A DNA stretch of 64,000 bases, from assembly GCF_020439865.1 (NCBI RefSeq), contig NZ_JAGRPF010000051.1, positions 1-64,000 on the forward strand. Direction: 5' to 3'. Shown piece after piece: positions 9,106-18,196 of this stretch (within the stretch, counting starts at the first letter, position 1; each line of letters begins with the position of its first letter). Below the pieces are notes generated by a model, which saw nothing but the letters and a program-made list of their open reading frames with translations, did not search any database and was not told where the DNA came from. The stretch is from Prosthecobacter sp. Its GTDB lineage: Bacteria; Verrucomicrobiota; Verrucomicrobiia; Verrucomicrobiales; Verrucomicrobiaceae. Both the position numbers and the translations under genes were made by a program.

Positions 9106-9619
9106 GCGGTTTTATTCAGCACACCCTTCATCATTCGTGTGATGAATGACGCAGTAGTCTTGTGCATGCCTTATATTCGCTTGTGCTTGCAGCCGGCCAT
9201 GTCCCCTCTGCGGGGTAAATTGCGTTGTGCCCTGAGGGGGGTGAGGCGCACATGTGTGGATTGATGTGTTCAATGTGGCTGAAAAGAAGGCAAAGGTTCC
9301 CCTCATCAGTTGCGGTCTTCGTTGCATCCTTCACGGCGCCTTCGGCTTTCGTTCGTGTGATTGCGAAGACGACCGGCATGATGGGGCGCTTCTTGAGGGT
9401 GTTTGCAGGACCATTGATCTGGTGGCAGCTGCATTCGATCCAATGCATATTTTGGCGGAAATCGTTCGTTTGGATCAAAGTGTTCTCGTGAGGCATTCGA
9501 CGTGTCGCTTGATCACGTCAGCATTCCTCCCCTTTGCTGCGAGAGGATCACGAAACAGCCCTGGAAGTCACCCAAACCACAGAAATACTAGCCGCCTCGG
9601 CTGGGTTCGGCACTCATGG
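9106..9619. other. Intergenic stretch without a supported gene
   Basis: Open frames exist on both strands (for example 121 codons on the minus strand at 9131-9496), but their products are rich in rare residues and resemble nothing. A weak hairpin, CCCCTC at 9203-9208 with GAGGGG at 9234-9239, is visible. The region should hold the RND operon promoter. It may also contain eroded coding sequence. Confidence 0.5.
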
Positions 9620-10618
9620 TCAATCGTGGGCTGTCCGCCACACGCCTTCGGTCATGACAATCTTGGGCGAGTCAGGAACGCCTCGCTCGTTTTGCTGATA
9701 CTGCGTCACGAGGAGATCGACGGCGGCGGCGCCGAGAACGCCGGCCTTCTGGTCGATTCCGGCAACCTTCGGTTCGTCGGAGCGCCAGGCCAGCGTGATG
9801 TGGCGCGGTCGGCGGTTCTTGGGCACTGCTTCGAGCCAGTTTTTAACTACGTGACCTGCGTCGATCACCACGTCAGGTTTCGCGACATCCAGCCATTTGA
9901 GGAAGTCCGCGCGTGAGGTGGTTTTGCGCAGGGCCAGCAGTTTGCCCGGATCAGTCATGGGGTGATGCGCCAGAAAGCTGGCCGACCACGCGCGGAACAT
10001 GCGTTCGTTGATTGTGCTGCCGCAGTAGAAGCCGATGCGTTTGTATCTCTGCTTCTTCAGCATGCGCAGCGCTGTCATCATGCCGAGGTAATGATGGTGA
10101 TGAACGCGATGAAGTTGCGGGCGCGCAAAGCCGAGGCCGATGACGACGCTGCTGAATTTTTCCCAGGCCATCGAGACATGACCGCGGCTGCGTGACACCA
10201 GCGGCGAAAGGATGAAGCCGGGAACGCCGCGTGCTTCGAGAATGCCGGACAGGCGGCGCGCCGTCATTCCTCGTGATTCCAGATGAAACTCCTCAAGCTG
10301 GAAGCCGAGTTTTTTCGCCTGTCGGTGCGCCCCGAGCACGAGTTGCTGCGACCACGATGACTTCGCAATTTCTCCCGGCTCACGTTCCGCCCAGATAAAG
10401 GCGAGCGTGCGAGGTGAGGCGGCCTTGCGCACGCGCCGCATGTGCGTCATGAGCTTGGCGATTTCGGGATCCGGCTGGTAACCGAGCTGGGCGGCTGTTT
10501 TGACGATTCGGTCCCGCAATTCGCCCGACACGTGCTTCCCGCCGCGCAACGCGCGGGAGACGGTCATCTTTGAGACGCCCAGCTCACGGGCGATGTCGGC
10601 CAGGGTGGGGCGGGACAT
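9620..10618 (-). CDS. LacI-family transcriptional repressor
   Basis: A 332-residue regulator. Residues 4-23 form the LacI helix-turn-helix (TLADIARELGVSKMTVSRAL), followed by the hinge region and a periplasmic-binding-protein-like effector domain from about residue 65 to the end. The recognition helix reads SKMTVSRAL, canonical for the family, which normally binds a symmetric operator and releases it on binding a sugar. It is transcribed away from the FAD oxidoreductase gene. A perfect palindrome sits three bases upstream of its own start codon, so autorepression and control of the divergent gene are likely. The effector is not predictable. Confidence 0.92.
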   Translation of the reverse strand: MSRPTLADIARELGVSKMTVSRALRGGKHVSGELRDRIVKTAAQLGYQPDPEIAKLMTHMRRVRKAASPRTLAFIWAEREPGEIAKSSWSQQLVLGAHRQAKKLGFQLEEFHLESRGMTARRLSGILEARGVPGFILSPLVSRSRGHVSMAWEKFSSVVIGLGFARPQLHRVHHHHYLGMMTALRMLKKQRYKRIGFYCGSTINERMFRAWSASFLAHHPMTDPGKLLALRKTTSRADFLKWLDVAKPDVVIDAGHVVKNWLEAVPKNRRPRHITLAWRSDEPKVAGIDQKAGVLGAAAVDLLVTQYQQNERGVPDSPKIVMTEGVWRTAHD

Positions 10619-10620
10619 GG

Positions 10621-10635
10621 CTGTTACCGTAACAG
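10621..10635. promoter_or_regulatory. Candidate LacI-family operator (perfect palindrome)
   Basis: CTGTTAC-C-GTAACAG is a perfect 7-1-7 inverted repeat between the divergent LacI-type gene (start 10618) and the FAD oxidoreductase (start 10704). Symmetric sites with a central CG step are the normal targets of LacI proteins. Its position right at the repressor gene start implies autoregulation. It is the only such palindrome seen in this interval. Confidence 0.65.
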
Positions 10636-10703
10636 AAGCGAATTGATTGCGCCAACAGCCTGTGTTCGTTTATGGCTGCCCGTCTCACCCAACCCCGACC
10701 GTC

Positions 10704-13037
10704 ATGAAACACGTCCTTTTTGCCTCCCTCCTCGCCATCTCTGCTGCCGGCGCGCAGCCGAAGTGGATCGAAGCCGAATCCTTTGCCAATCCCGGCGGCT
10801 GGGTGCTGGACACGCAGTTCATCGACATCATGGGATCGCCCTACCTGATGGCACACGGCATGGGCAAGCCGGTGAAGGACGCGGAAACGGAAGTCGAACT
10901 GCCGGCAGGCGAATACACGCTCTGGGCGCGTGTGAAGAACTGGGTGGGACCATGGGATGCAAAAGGGACGCCGGGACGTTTTGAGATTCTCGTGAACGGC
11001 GAAACGCTGAAGCACGAGTTTGGTGTCACCGGCAAAGACTGGCAGTGGGAGAAGGCGGGACCGGTGAAGGTGTCCGGCAAAACGAAGATCGCGCTGCATG
11101 ACCTCACGGGCTTCGATGGTCGCGTCGATGCGCTCATTTTGAGCAGCGATGCCGGATTCACGCCGTCGAATGATGTTGCAGCGACGAACAAGATGCGCCG
11201 CGAGCTGCTCGGCCTGCCGGACAAGGCGCCGGAGACGAGCGAGTATGATCTCGTCGTCGTCGGTGGTGGTTATTCCGGCATGGGCGCGGCGATCTCGGGA
11301 GCACGTCAGGGATTGAAGGTGGCTTTCATTCAGGATCGCCCCGTGCTGGGCGGCAATGGATCGAGCGAGATTCAGGTCTGGGCACAGGGCGGCACGCGTC
11401 GCGGCCTGTATCCGCATCTGGGCGAGATCGTGGAGGAGTTCGCCGACCGCGCCAGCAACAGCCCGGCGGCGGATCCGCAGGAGTTCAATGACAAGCTCAA
11501 GGAGGACACCGTGCGTGCGGAGAAGACGACGGACCTTTTCCTCAACACGCATGTCTATGGCGTGGAGATGGCCAAGGACGGCAAGAACATCCGCAGCGTG
11601 ATCGGTTTGAACACGAAGACCGGCACGGAGACGCGGTTCGTCGGCAAGCTGTTCGTGGATTGCACCGGTCACGGCACCGTGGGCGCGCTGGCGGGGGCGG
11701 AGTTCATGATGGAGGAAAAAGGTCGCATGGGCATGAGCAACATGTGGGTCATGAAGAACCTGCACAAACCTGTCTCATGGCCGAAGACGCCTTGGGCGCT
11801 GCCTCTCACGTTGGAAGACTTCCCGGAACCGAAGGCGATGGCTCCTGTCGGCAAAAAGAATGCGGCGAACCAGTCCGGCTTCGATCTCGGCTACAATCCG
11901 GTGCCAAATCCCGAGGAGTACGTTCACGGTGAGTGGTTCTGGGAAAGCGGCTTCGACAAGCACCCGATCAATGATCTCGAACTCATCCGCGATCACAACT
12001 TCCGCGCAGTCTATGGCGCGGTGTCGGCGTTGAAGACGCTCAAAGCCGACAAGTATGCCGATTACGATCTCACCTGGCTCGCGTTCATTGGCGGCCCGCG
12101 TGAAAGCCGCCGCATCGTCGGTGACATGATCCTCAACGGCGAGGACATGGTGAAAGGTGTCATCTATCCGGACGGCTGCGTGCCGACGACTTGGGATCAG
12201 GACCTTCATTACCCGAAGGAGCAGTATGCGAAGAACTTCCCTGACAATCCCTTCATCAGCCGCGCTGAATTCGGCAAGCACACGGATCGCAAGAACGGCT
12301 ATCCGGTGCCCTACCGCTGCTTCTACTCGAAGGACATCGGCAACCTCTTCATGGCCGGTCGCACGATCAGCGTGGAGCGTCATGCGCTTGGCTCGACTCG
12401 CGTCATGCGTACATGCGGCATGATGGGAGAGGTCGTCGGCAAGGCTGCCTGGATTTGCGTGCGCCATCACACCACACCGCGCGGTGTTTATGAGCAGTAT
12501 CTCGACATCCTGAAGGACCTCATGAGCCAGCCCGGCGCGATGCGTCGCGACACCCTCGAAGGCAATCTCTACATGCCCGCTAATGCGAAGAAGTTGCCCG
12601 AAGTGGCGCAGGACGGTATCAATCCCGCGAAGCTCGTAGGCATCGTCATTGACGACAAAGAGGCGGAACTGAACGGCAAGTGGGCCCACGGTGAAGGCCT
12701 GAAGCCTTTTGTCGGCGAATACTACAGCTATGGCAGTGAAAAGGGCGCCAGCGCTCGCTTTGCCTTCAGCGTGAAGCAGAGCGGCAACTACGAGGTCCGC
12801 ATCTTCTTCCAGCCGCATGAAAATCGCGCGAAGGCTGCGCCGGTGACCGTGTTGAGCGCCGACGGTGAGAAGACGCAGACGGTGGACCAGACGAAGAAGG
12901 CTCCGCTGCCTCAGGGCGCTTACAGCCTCGGCACTTTCAAGTTCAATGCAGGCGAAGAAGCCGCGGTCATCTTCCGCACCACCGGTGCGGGTGGCAATGT
13001 GCATCTCGACGCAGTGCAGGTGCTTCCTGCGAAGTGA
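10704..13037 (+). CDS. Secreted FAD-dependent oxidoreductase with flanking carbohydrate-binding-like domains
   Basis: A 777-residue exported flavoprotein. The start at 10704 gives a signal peptide ending SAAGA; the longer frame lacks one. Residues about 20-150 are a beta-sandwich module opening KWIEAESFANPGGW, as in carbohydrate-binding domains. The Rossmann motif VVVGGGYSGMGAA begins near residue 184, followed by RPVLGGNGSSEI, the signature of the FAD_oxidored family (PF12831). The last 140 residues resemble the golvesin/xanthan-lyase C-terminal module (GVIVDD-like GIVIDDKEAEL through GNVHLDAVQVLP). Proteins of this architecture are abundant in polysaccharide-degrading Verrucomicrobia and Planctomycetes. 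Substrate oxidation is inferred, not shown. It is divergent from, and probably repressed by, the LacI-type regulator. Confidence 0.88.
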   Translation: MKHVLFASLLAISAAGAQPKWIEAESFANPGGWVLDTQFIDIMGSPYLMAHGMGKPVKDAETEVELPAGEYTLWARVKNWVGPWDAKGTPGRFEILVNGETLKHEFGVTGKDWQWEKAGPVKVSGKTKIALHDLTGFDGRVDALILSSDAGFTPSNDVAATNKMRRELLGLPDKAPETSEYDLVVVGGGYSGMGAAISGARQGLKVAFIQDRPVLGGNGSSEIQVWAQGGTRRGLYPHLGEIVEEFADRASNSPAADPQEFNDKLKEDTVRAEKTTDLFLNTHVYGVEMAKDGKNIRSVIGLNTKTGTETRFVGKLFVDCTGHGTVGALAGAEFMMEEKGRMGMSNMWVMKNLHKPVSWPKTPWALPLTLEDFPEPKAMAPVGKKNAANQSGFDLGYNPVPNPEEYVHGEWFWESGFDKHPINDLELIRDHNFRAVYGAVSALKTLKADKYADYDLTWLAFIGGPRESRRIVGDMILNGEDMVKGVIYPDGCVPTTWDQDLHYPKEQYAKNFPDNPFISRAEFGKHTDRKNGYPVPYRCFYSKDIGNLFMAGRTISVERHALGSTRVMRTCGMMGEVVGKAAWICVRHHTTPRGVYEQYLDILKDLMSQPGAMRRDTLEGNLYMPANAKKLPEVAQDGINPAKLVGIVIDDKEAELNGKWAHGEGLKPFVGEYYSYGSEKGASARFAFSVKQSGNYEVRIFFQPHENRAKAAPVTVLSADGEKTQTVDQTKKAPLPQGAYSLGTFKFNAGEEAAVIFRTTGAGGNVHLDAVQVLPAK

Positions 13038-13046
13038 TCAAGGAGC

Positions 13047-13096
13047 GGGGGACTCTGTCCCCCAGTTTGAAAACCAGAAGGGGGACGGAGTCCCCC
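13047..13096. terminator. Hairpin repeat, probable bidirectional terminator
   Basis: GGGGGACTCTGTCCCCC (13047-13063) and GGGGGACGGAGTCCCCC (13080-13096) pair along 17 bases with one mismatch around a 16-base loop. Each arm is itself nearly palindromic. It lies between convergent genes, which fits a terminator. It also resembles the other GGAC/GTCC hairpins of the window, so it may be an interspersed repeat rather than a dedicated terminator. No U-tract follows. Confidence 0.6.
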
Positions 13097-13107
13097 AATC
13101 CTTGGTG

Positions 13108-13962
13108 TTACGCCACACTTCCTCGTTTGCTGAACAGGCCGTATTTTGGACTGAAGATGTAGGCGAGGAGGAAGAAAGAGCCGAGCACGATGACGATCGT
13201 GGAACTGGGGCTCCAGCCGAGCGGATAGGCGAGGAAGAAGGCGATCATGGAGCCGAGGGCACCCAGGATGCCGCCGCCCCAGAAAAGGGCGCGGGCGTTG
13301 TTGGTCAGCAGATACATCGTGGCGGCCGGGGCCACCATGAGGCCGACACTGAGGATGCAACCGACTGCCTGCAAGGATGACACGAGCACCAGGATCGTGA
13401 CGGCGAAGGTGGCGTAGTTCAGCAGTCGAACCGGAACACCAAGGCTGGCGGCAATGTTGGGCTCGAAGAGGTAGATAATCAGCGGTCGTTGCAGCGCGGT
13501 GAGCGTGATAACGGCGATGGCGCTGATACCGAAGGCGATCCACAAATCCGAGTCGGCCATGCCGATGATGCTGCCGAAAAGCCACTCATCGAGTTTCTGA
13601 CGCACGTTCAAACCTCGCAGGATCTGCAGGCCGACCGCGAAGGCTGTGGTGTAGAGCACGCCCATGGCGGTGTCCTGATCCAGTCGCGACGTGCGTGAGA
13701 GGAAGATCGAGCCGAGACCGACGATGAGCGCGGCGAAGATGGCACCGACAAGCGCGCTCCATTGCGAAAGACCGGCGATCAGGACGGCGACGGCGAGGCC
13801 GGGAAGCAGCGAGTGCGAGATGGTACCGATCTTGAGCGCCGACTTGCGTAGCACGACGAAGGCGCTGACGAATCCGTTGGCGAAGCCGATCATCAAGCAT
13901 GCGAGCAGCGCGCGCTTGGCGATGGGTTCAGCGAGGAAGTCGGTGATCGTGGGCAGCGGCAT
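13108..13962 (-). CDS. Zinc/manganese ABC transporter permease (ABC-3 family, ZnuB/MntB-like)
   Basis: A 284-residue integral membrane protein with about eight hydrophobic segments. Family landmarks are KSALKIGTISHSLLPGLAVA near residue 40 (where other members have G-D-A-[IL]-S-H-x-x-L-P-G) and ASLGVPVRLLNYATFAVT for contact with the ATPase. The C-terminus SPKYGLFSKR resembles manganese/iron-type members. It is the last gene of a four-gene operon and starts 6 bp after the ATPase gene ends. The metal cannot be decided from the permease; the His-rich loop of the binding protein favours zinc. Confidence 0.9.
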   Translation of the reverse strand: MPLPTITDFLAEPIAKRALLACLMIGFANGFVSAFVVLRKSALKIGTISHSLLPGLAVAVLIAGLSQWSALVGAIFAALIVGLGSIFLSRTSRLDQDTAMGVLYTTAFAVGLQILRGLNVRQKLDEWLFGSIIGMADSDLWIAFGISAIAVITLTALQRPLIIYLFEPNIAASLGVPVRLLNYATFAVTILVLVSSLQAVGCILSVGLMVAPAATMYLLTNNARALFWGGGILGALGSMIAFFLAYPLGWSPSSTIVIVLGSFFLLAYIFSPKYGLFSKRGSVA

Positions 13963-13968
13963 GCGGGT

Positions 13969-14766
13969 CTAGTTTCGGATTGCCTGATCCGGGTTGTCGT
14001 AGGCGCTGGCGACGTTCGCGGGCGTGAATGCCTCGGCGACAGGGCCGAACACGATTTGATGACGGCGAATGAGCAGGACGTCGTCGAAGTTGCCCTTGAC
14101 CGTCTGTAGATCGTGATGGCTGGCGATGAGGAGTCGGCCTTCGGCGGTAAGTTCCTTGAACAGGCGGCTCAGATTTTCCTGCGCCGGTTTGTCGAGACCG
14201 GTGAAGGGTTCGTCCAAAAGCAAAACGTGAGCTTCCTGGGCGAGCGCACGCGCGATGAAGGCGCGCTGCTGCTGGCCGCCGGAGAGCGCGCTGATCTGGC
14301 GGTCCTGAAGATCGCGCAGTTCCATGCTGGTGAGTGCACGCTCGACGATGTCGGCATCGTGGCGCGAATACTGGCGCCACCAGCCGAGGTTCGGATAGCG
14401 TCCCATTTCGACGAGACCGCGCACGGTGATGGGAAAGTTCCAGTCGATGTCGCCCCGTTGCGGCAGGTAGGCGATTTCATGGCTGCTGCGGGTGAGCGGT
14501 TTGCCACGCCAGAGGATCTTGCCGCTGTCGCCGGCGATGAGCCCTGCGAGAGATTTGAGCAGCGTGCTTTTGCCGGCGCCGTTCGGGCCGATCAATGCCA
14601 TGCTGCGTCCGCACTCAGTGGCAAAATTGATTTTTTCCAGCGCCCGCACCTCCTGATACTGCACACCGAGATCGATGACCTCGAGGCGATGGTGTTGCGT
14701 ATGCTTGCAGCCGCCGCCCCAGCAGACGTGCTCCTTGGTATGGTCATGGGAGGCTGCGGCACTCAT
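13969..14766 (-). CDS. Metal ABC transporter ATP-binding protein with His/Cys-rich N-terminal extension
   Basis: A 265-residue ATPase driving the metal importer. Walker A is GPNGAGKST, the signature is LSGGQQQR and Walker B plus D-loop is LLLDEPFTGLD, all intact. The unusual part is the first 26 residues, which contain six His and two Cys arranged C15-x4-C20 (CWGGGC), ahead of the normal start of the ABC domain (HRLEVIDLGVQY). Such a cluster could bind zinc in the cytoplasm and gate activity; this is inference. The start overlaps the preceding gene's stop by four bases (ATGA), indicating coupled translation. The product acts with the permease and the binding protein of the same operon. Confidence 0.92.
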   Translation of the reverse strand: MSAAASHDHTKEHVCWGGGCKHTQHHRLEVIDLGVQYQEVRALEKINFATECGRSMALIGPNGAGKSTLLKSLAGLIAGDSGKILWRGKPLTRSSHEIAYLPQRGDIDWNFPITVRGLVEMGRYPNLGWWRQYSRHDADIVERALTSMELRDLQDRQISALSGGQQQRAFIARALAQEAHVLLLDEPFTGLDKPAQENLSRLFKELTAEGRLLIASHHDLQTVKGNFDDVLLIRRHQIVFGPVAEAFTPANVASAYDNPDQAIRN

Positions 14767-15188
14767 TTCCAGGAGAAGGTGATGACTTCGTCGAAGGTTC
14801 CTGCTGAAGACCAGCGCGTCTCGCTGCGTGAATCAAGGCCATCGGGTTCGATCTCGAGCGTGACGGCGGTGTCGGGCGTGTTGTCCGGCCACGTCGCGTT
14901 CAGGAAGACGTCAAAACCCTCCTTGGGTGAAGCAACCTTCGCGTCGATTTCCATGGGAGACTCGCCAATCTCGGTGATCAGTTCCTTATCGTCGATTTTG
15001 AGGCTGAGCCGGGTGGGACGATGGGCATAGCGCAGACGCAGGAGCGCCTTCACCGTCAGTTCCTCCTTCTTCTCCGGTCTGGCGACCGGTTTGACCGGCG
15101 CATTACCCGTCAGATGACTCAACGGCACGGCCAGCACGATGAACGTTAGCACGAGCAGAAAGATCTGAATGGGAGGAAATCCGCGCAT
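14763..15188 (-). CDS. Membrane-anchored protein of unknown function in the metal importer operon
   Basis: A 141-residue protein with one N-terminal hydrophobic segment (about residues 7-25: IQIFLLVLTFIVLAVPLSHL), then a Pro/Lys linker and a beta-rich domain of about 85 residues that would face the periplasm. I recognise no family. It begins 3 bp after the binding-protein gene and its stop overlaps the ATPase start, so it is made with the importer. A periplasmic accessory that hands over or senses the metal is possible, but it has no His or Cys cluster of its own. Presence in the operon is the only functional hint. Confidence 0.75.
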   Translation of the reverse strand: MRGFPPIQIFLLVLTFIVLAVPLSHLTGNAPVKPVARPEKKEELTVKALLRLRYAHRPTRLSLKIDDKELITEIGESPMEIDAKVASPKEGFDVFLNATWPDNTPDTAVTLEIEPDGLDSRSETRWSSAGTFDEVITFSWK

Positions 15189-15191
15189 GGT

Positions 15192-16106
15192 TCAGTTCGC
15201 GGAGGCCGGGGCCAGGGCGGCGACGATGGCGCGCACATTGTGGGCGAGCATGGTCTCAAAGGTGTGCGCGTTCTTCGCCGTGCCGTCGGCGATGAGCGGG
15301 TCGCCGATCTTCACGCCTGTGCTGCGGGCGATTTCGGCGAGCACCTTGGGATTGGCCTGATCTTCGGGGAAGATGGCCTTGATGCCATGCTCGCGGATTT
15401 CCTCGATCGTTTCGGCGATGTGGCTGGATGAAGCGTCATCATTGCGGCCGATGCCGAGCACGGACATGGATTCAAAGCCGAACTCCTTGCAGAAGTAGCC
15501 GAAGGCGGCGTGCGCGGTGACGAGCTTGCGATCCTTGCGGTCGATTTTGGCGACTTCCTTCTGGGCCCATTTTTTGAGTTCGTCGAAGCGCTTGGAGGCC
15601 GCTTTGGCTCCGGCTTCGTAAGCAGCTTCGTTGGCGGGATCGGCGGCGCTGAGTACATCGGACATGATGCGTGCGGCGCGCTTCATGTTTTCGGCGCTGT
15701 GCCACCAATGCGGGTCGAACTCGCCGTGGTGATGATCGTGCTCGGCATGGTCGTGCTCCTCATGGCAGACGAAGGGGATGGAAGGAATTTTTTCGCCGAC
15801 CTCGACGAGTTTGACACCGCTGCCGAGGCTGTCGCGCAGCTTGTCGAGGTAGGTTTCGAGTTCCTTGCCGGAGGCGAGCAGCAGTTTGGAGCCGCGCATC
15901 GCCGCGATGTCCTTGGGCGCGGGCTCGAAGTGATGGATGTCGCCGCCGGGTTTGAGAATGTCGATGACCTCGACGTTCGCACCCCCGACCTGCCGAGCCA
16001 GATCTGACACGATGGGGTGCAGCGAAGCGACTTTGAGCGGGGCGGCCTGAAGTACGGCGTGGCCGAGTGAGAACAGCAGCGCAAGAACTGCGAGGGTGGT
16101 TTTCAT
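15192..16106 (-). CDS. Zinc/manganese ABC transporter substrate-binding protein (ZnuA/MntC-like)
   Basis: A 304-residue cluster 9 solute-binding protein. The start at 16106 gives a signal peptide ending VLQA; the upstream frame only lengthens it with polar residues. HPIVSDLARQVGG supplies the first metal ligand. A His/Asp/Glu-rich loop (about residues 109-128, with nine His) is the mark of zinc-specific members. DPHWWHSAENM follows; most relatives have D-P-H-x-W-L-D-P. The second half holds VTAHAAFGYF and IFPEDQANPKVL, the usual remaining ligand regions. It is the first gene of the operon, so it sits next to the promoter. Zur or another metal regulator is expected to control it. Confidence 0.92.
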   Translation of the reverse strand: MKTTLAVLALLFSLGHAVLQAAPLKVASLHPIVSDLARQVGGANVEVIDILKPGGDIHHFEPAPKDIAAMRGSKLLLASGKELETYLDKLRDSLGSGVKLVEVGEKIPSIPFVCHEEHDHAEHDHHHGEFDPHWWHSAENMKRAARIMSDVLSAADPANEAAYEAGAKAASKRFDELKKWAQKEVAKIDRKDRKLVTAHAAFGYFCKEFGFESMSVLGIGRNDDASSSHIAETIEEIREHGIKAIFPEDQANPKVLAEIARSTGVKIGDPLIADGTAKNAHTFETMLAHNVRAIVAALAPASAN

Positions 16107-16113
16107 GGCGGTG

Positions 16114-16130
16114 ACTGGTTGGGGACCAGT
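16114..16130. promoter_or_regulatory. Inverted repeat upstream of the metal importer operon
   Basis: ACTGGT-TGGGG-ACCAGT, a perfect 6-5-6 inverted repeat, ends eight bases before the binding-protein start codon. It could be an operator or a small 5'-UTR hairpin near the ribosome site. Just upstream, GTTGTTGTTGCAAC at 16142-16155 shares TTGTTGCAA with the inverted repeat before the ZnuD-like receptor. Confidence 0.35.
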
Positions 16131-16182
16131 AGCCGTCAACCGTTGTTGTTGCAACTTGATTGCGAATTTGGCCTTCAGCGGG

Positions 16183-16638
16183 TTACTTTCGCCTACTTGT
16201 CTTCTTTTCCAGTTTCAGCCCCGCCTCAATGATCTGGCTGCGCAGCTTTTCCAAGCAGGCCTTCCAAGTGGCCGGGCTGATCGGGAGGTAGCGCTCGGTG
16301 CCGTCGGGGAAGCGTTTGGTCTCAAAGATGTTGCTCGGCTGCTGGATGAGGTCGTCGTAGAGGCCGTGGATGAAAAAGGTGCGCGCGTCGGCGCCGTCCG
16401 GCCATGGACTGGGCTGGCCTTCGGCCTCGCGAATGGCGGCCTCGATGGCGCTGAGAATTTCGACGGGATTGAGCGTGATTTTGAGCGGCGCGCCGGATTG
16501 CAAGTAATCGGCGATGGCGATCTGCACCTTGGCGATGACGGTCTGAATCTGACGCAGGTCGGCAGTCGCTTCGCCAGCGATGAGTTGCTTCAACTCAAGC
16601 TTGGCGCGCGTGGCTTTCTTGGGACGTTTCGTGGCCAT
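16183..16638 (-). CDS. Conserved-looking hypothetical protein
   Basis: A 151-residue soluble protein, very basic at the N-terminus ([18 protein letters not shown]) and C-terminus ([10 protein letters not shown]). The middle holds a segment of likely helix ([20 protein letters not shown]), and a C-terminal part begins [21 protein letters not shown] recognise no domain. Start 16638 was chosen because the upstream in-frame codons show no coding character. It lies upstream of the metal importer genes on the same strand (76-bp gap) but probably has its own promoter, divergent from selO. Function unknown. Confidence 0.6.
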   Translation of the reverse strand: MATKRPKKATRAKLELKQLIAGEATADLRQIQTVIAKVQIAIADYLQSGAPLKITLNPVEILSAIEAAIREAEGQPSPWPDGADARTFFIHGLYDDLIQQPSNIFETKRFPDGTERYLPISPATWKACLEKLRSQIIEAGLKLEKKTSRRK

Positions 16639-16753
16639 CCCCAGCAGTTTGCACCGAATGTCCGCCAGGCCAAGAGCGGGACAGCATTTCATGATGAAAT
16701 TCGCAACCGCGAGGATGGCGGCAGCGCATCTCTGGGGTAAGTGCTCTCCTTTC

Positions 16754-18187
16754 ATGCCCGCTTCTTCTGACCCCTCTTCTCCGCCAACCGGTTGGCGCTT
16801 CGATCACTCGTATGCGCGGCTGCCGCAGGCGTTTCATGTGCGGATCGATCCGACACCGGTGCCTGAACCGAAGATGGTGGTATTGAATCGCCCGTTGGCG
16901 GAATCGTTGGGTTTGAATGCCGATGCCTTGGACGATGCGGCGGTCTTTGCAGGCAACGAACTGCCGCCCGGTGCCGAACCGCTGGCGCAGGCTTATGCAG
17001 GCCATCAATACGCTCACTTCACGATGTTGGGAGATGGGCGCGCGATCCTGCTAGGCGAACAAATCACGCCAAACGGCGAACGGTTTGACATCCAGCTTAA
17101 AGGGCCTGGGCCAACGCCGTTCTCGCGTCGTGGTGACGGTCGCGCTGCATTAGGGCCGATGCTGCGCGAATACATCATCAGCGAGGCGATGCACGCGCTG
17201 GGCATCCCGACGACGCGCAGCCTTGCTGTGGCAGCGACCGGTGAAAAAGTCTGGCGGCAGGATGGGGGACTGCCCGGTGCCGTGCTGACGCGTGTGGCGG
17301 CCAGTCACATCCGCGTGGGCACTTTCGAGTATGCGGCGGCCCGGGGAGAGAAGGAGGTGCTCAAGGCGCTCGCGGATCACACGAGGCAGCGTCACTACCC
17401 GGAGATCGATGATGGATACGACGCCTTGTTTGAAGCTGTGATGGAACGCCAGGCCCCGCTGCTCGCGAAATGGATGCACGTAGGCTTCATCCATGGCGTG
17501 ATGAACACGGACAACATGGCGCTCAGCGGCGAGACGATCGACTATGGCCCCTGCGCCTTCATGGACGCCTATGATCCGGCCACGGTGTTCAGCTCGATTG
17601 ATCGCAACGGACGCTACGCGTATGGTAACCAGCCACACATCGCGCAGTGGAATCTCGCACGGCTTGCCGAGGCCATGCTGCCGTTGTTCCATGATGATGA
17701 AAAGCAGGCCGTCGAAATCGCCAACGGCCTGATTTCGAAATTCGAGGGCCGGTTCAAACATCACTGGCTTGCTGGCATGCGTGCCAAACTGGGACTCTTC
17801 ACGGAAGAAGCCGATGACACGGAGTTGATCCAATCCCTGCTTGAGTGGATGCGGGATACGAAGGCCGACTTCACCAACACTTTTCGCGATCTGACGAATG
17901 GTCGCCTAGAACCGATGGAATGGCATCAGCGCTGGTCCGAGCGGCTCAAACGACAGCCGCAATCACCCGAGGAAGTGACTGAGCTGATGCGACGCAGCAA
18001 TCCCGCCTTCATCCCGCGGAATCACAAGGTCGAGGAAGCGCTGAGCGCCGCCTCAGATCATGGCGATCTGAATCCCATGCAGCGTTTGCTGACGGTGCTC
18101 GCCGATCCCTTCGATCACGCGCAGGACATGCCTGAATACAGCCAGCCTTCGGAGCAGGAATCGTATCAAACGTTTTGTGGAACCTGA
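16754..18187 (+). CDS. selO: Protein adenylyltransferase SelO (YdiU family)
   Basis: A 477-residue pseudokinase-fold enzyme that transfers AMP to hydroxyl side chains of target proteins, linked to redox stress. Start 16754 places the usual opening [15 protein letters not shown] near residue 14. Family motifs are [20 protein letters not shown], the active-site segment [20 protein letters not shown] and [11 protein letters not shown]. The protein ends YQTFCGT; the penultimate region carries the cysteine that is selenocysteine in some eukaryotic homologues. Length matches the family. It converges on dnaE2, with 9 bp between stops. Confidence 0.93.
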   Translation: MPASSDPSSPPTGWRFDHSYARLPQAFHVRIDPTPVPEPKMVVLNRPLAESLGLNADALDDAAVFAGNELPPGAEPLAQAYAGHQYAHFTMLGDGRAILLGEQITPNGERFDIQLKGPGPTPFSRRGDGRAALGPMLREYIISEAMHALGIPTTRSLAVAATGEKVWRQDGGLPGAVLTRVAASHIRVGTFEYAAARGEKEVLKALADHTRQRHYPEIDDGYDALFEAVMERQAPLLAKWMHVGFIHGVMNTDNMALSGETIDYGPCAFMDAYDPATVFSSIDRNGRYAYGNQPHIAQWNLARLAEAMLPLFHDDEKQAVEIANGLISKFEGRFKHHWLAGMRAKLGLFTEEADDTELIQSLLEWMRDTKADFTNTFRDLTNGRLEPMEWHQRWSERLKRQPQSPEEVTELMRRSNPAFIPRNHKVEEALSAASDHGDLNPMQRLLTVLADPFDHAQDMPEYSQPSEQESYQTFCGT

Positions 18188-18196
18188 GCGACTCAG

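Noticed and set aside
9131..9496. 121-codon minus-strand gene
   Set aside because: The composition is not protein-like, no family is recognised and an equally long frame runs on the other strand.
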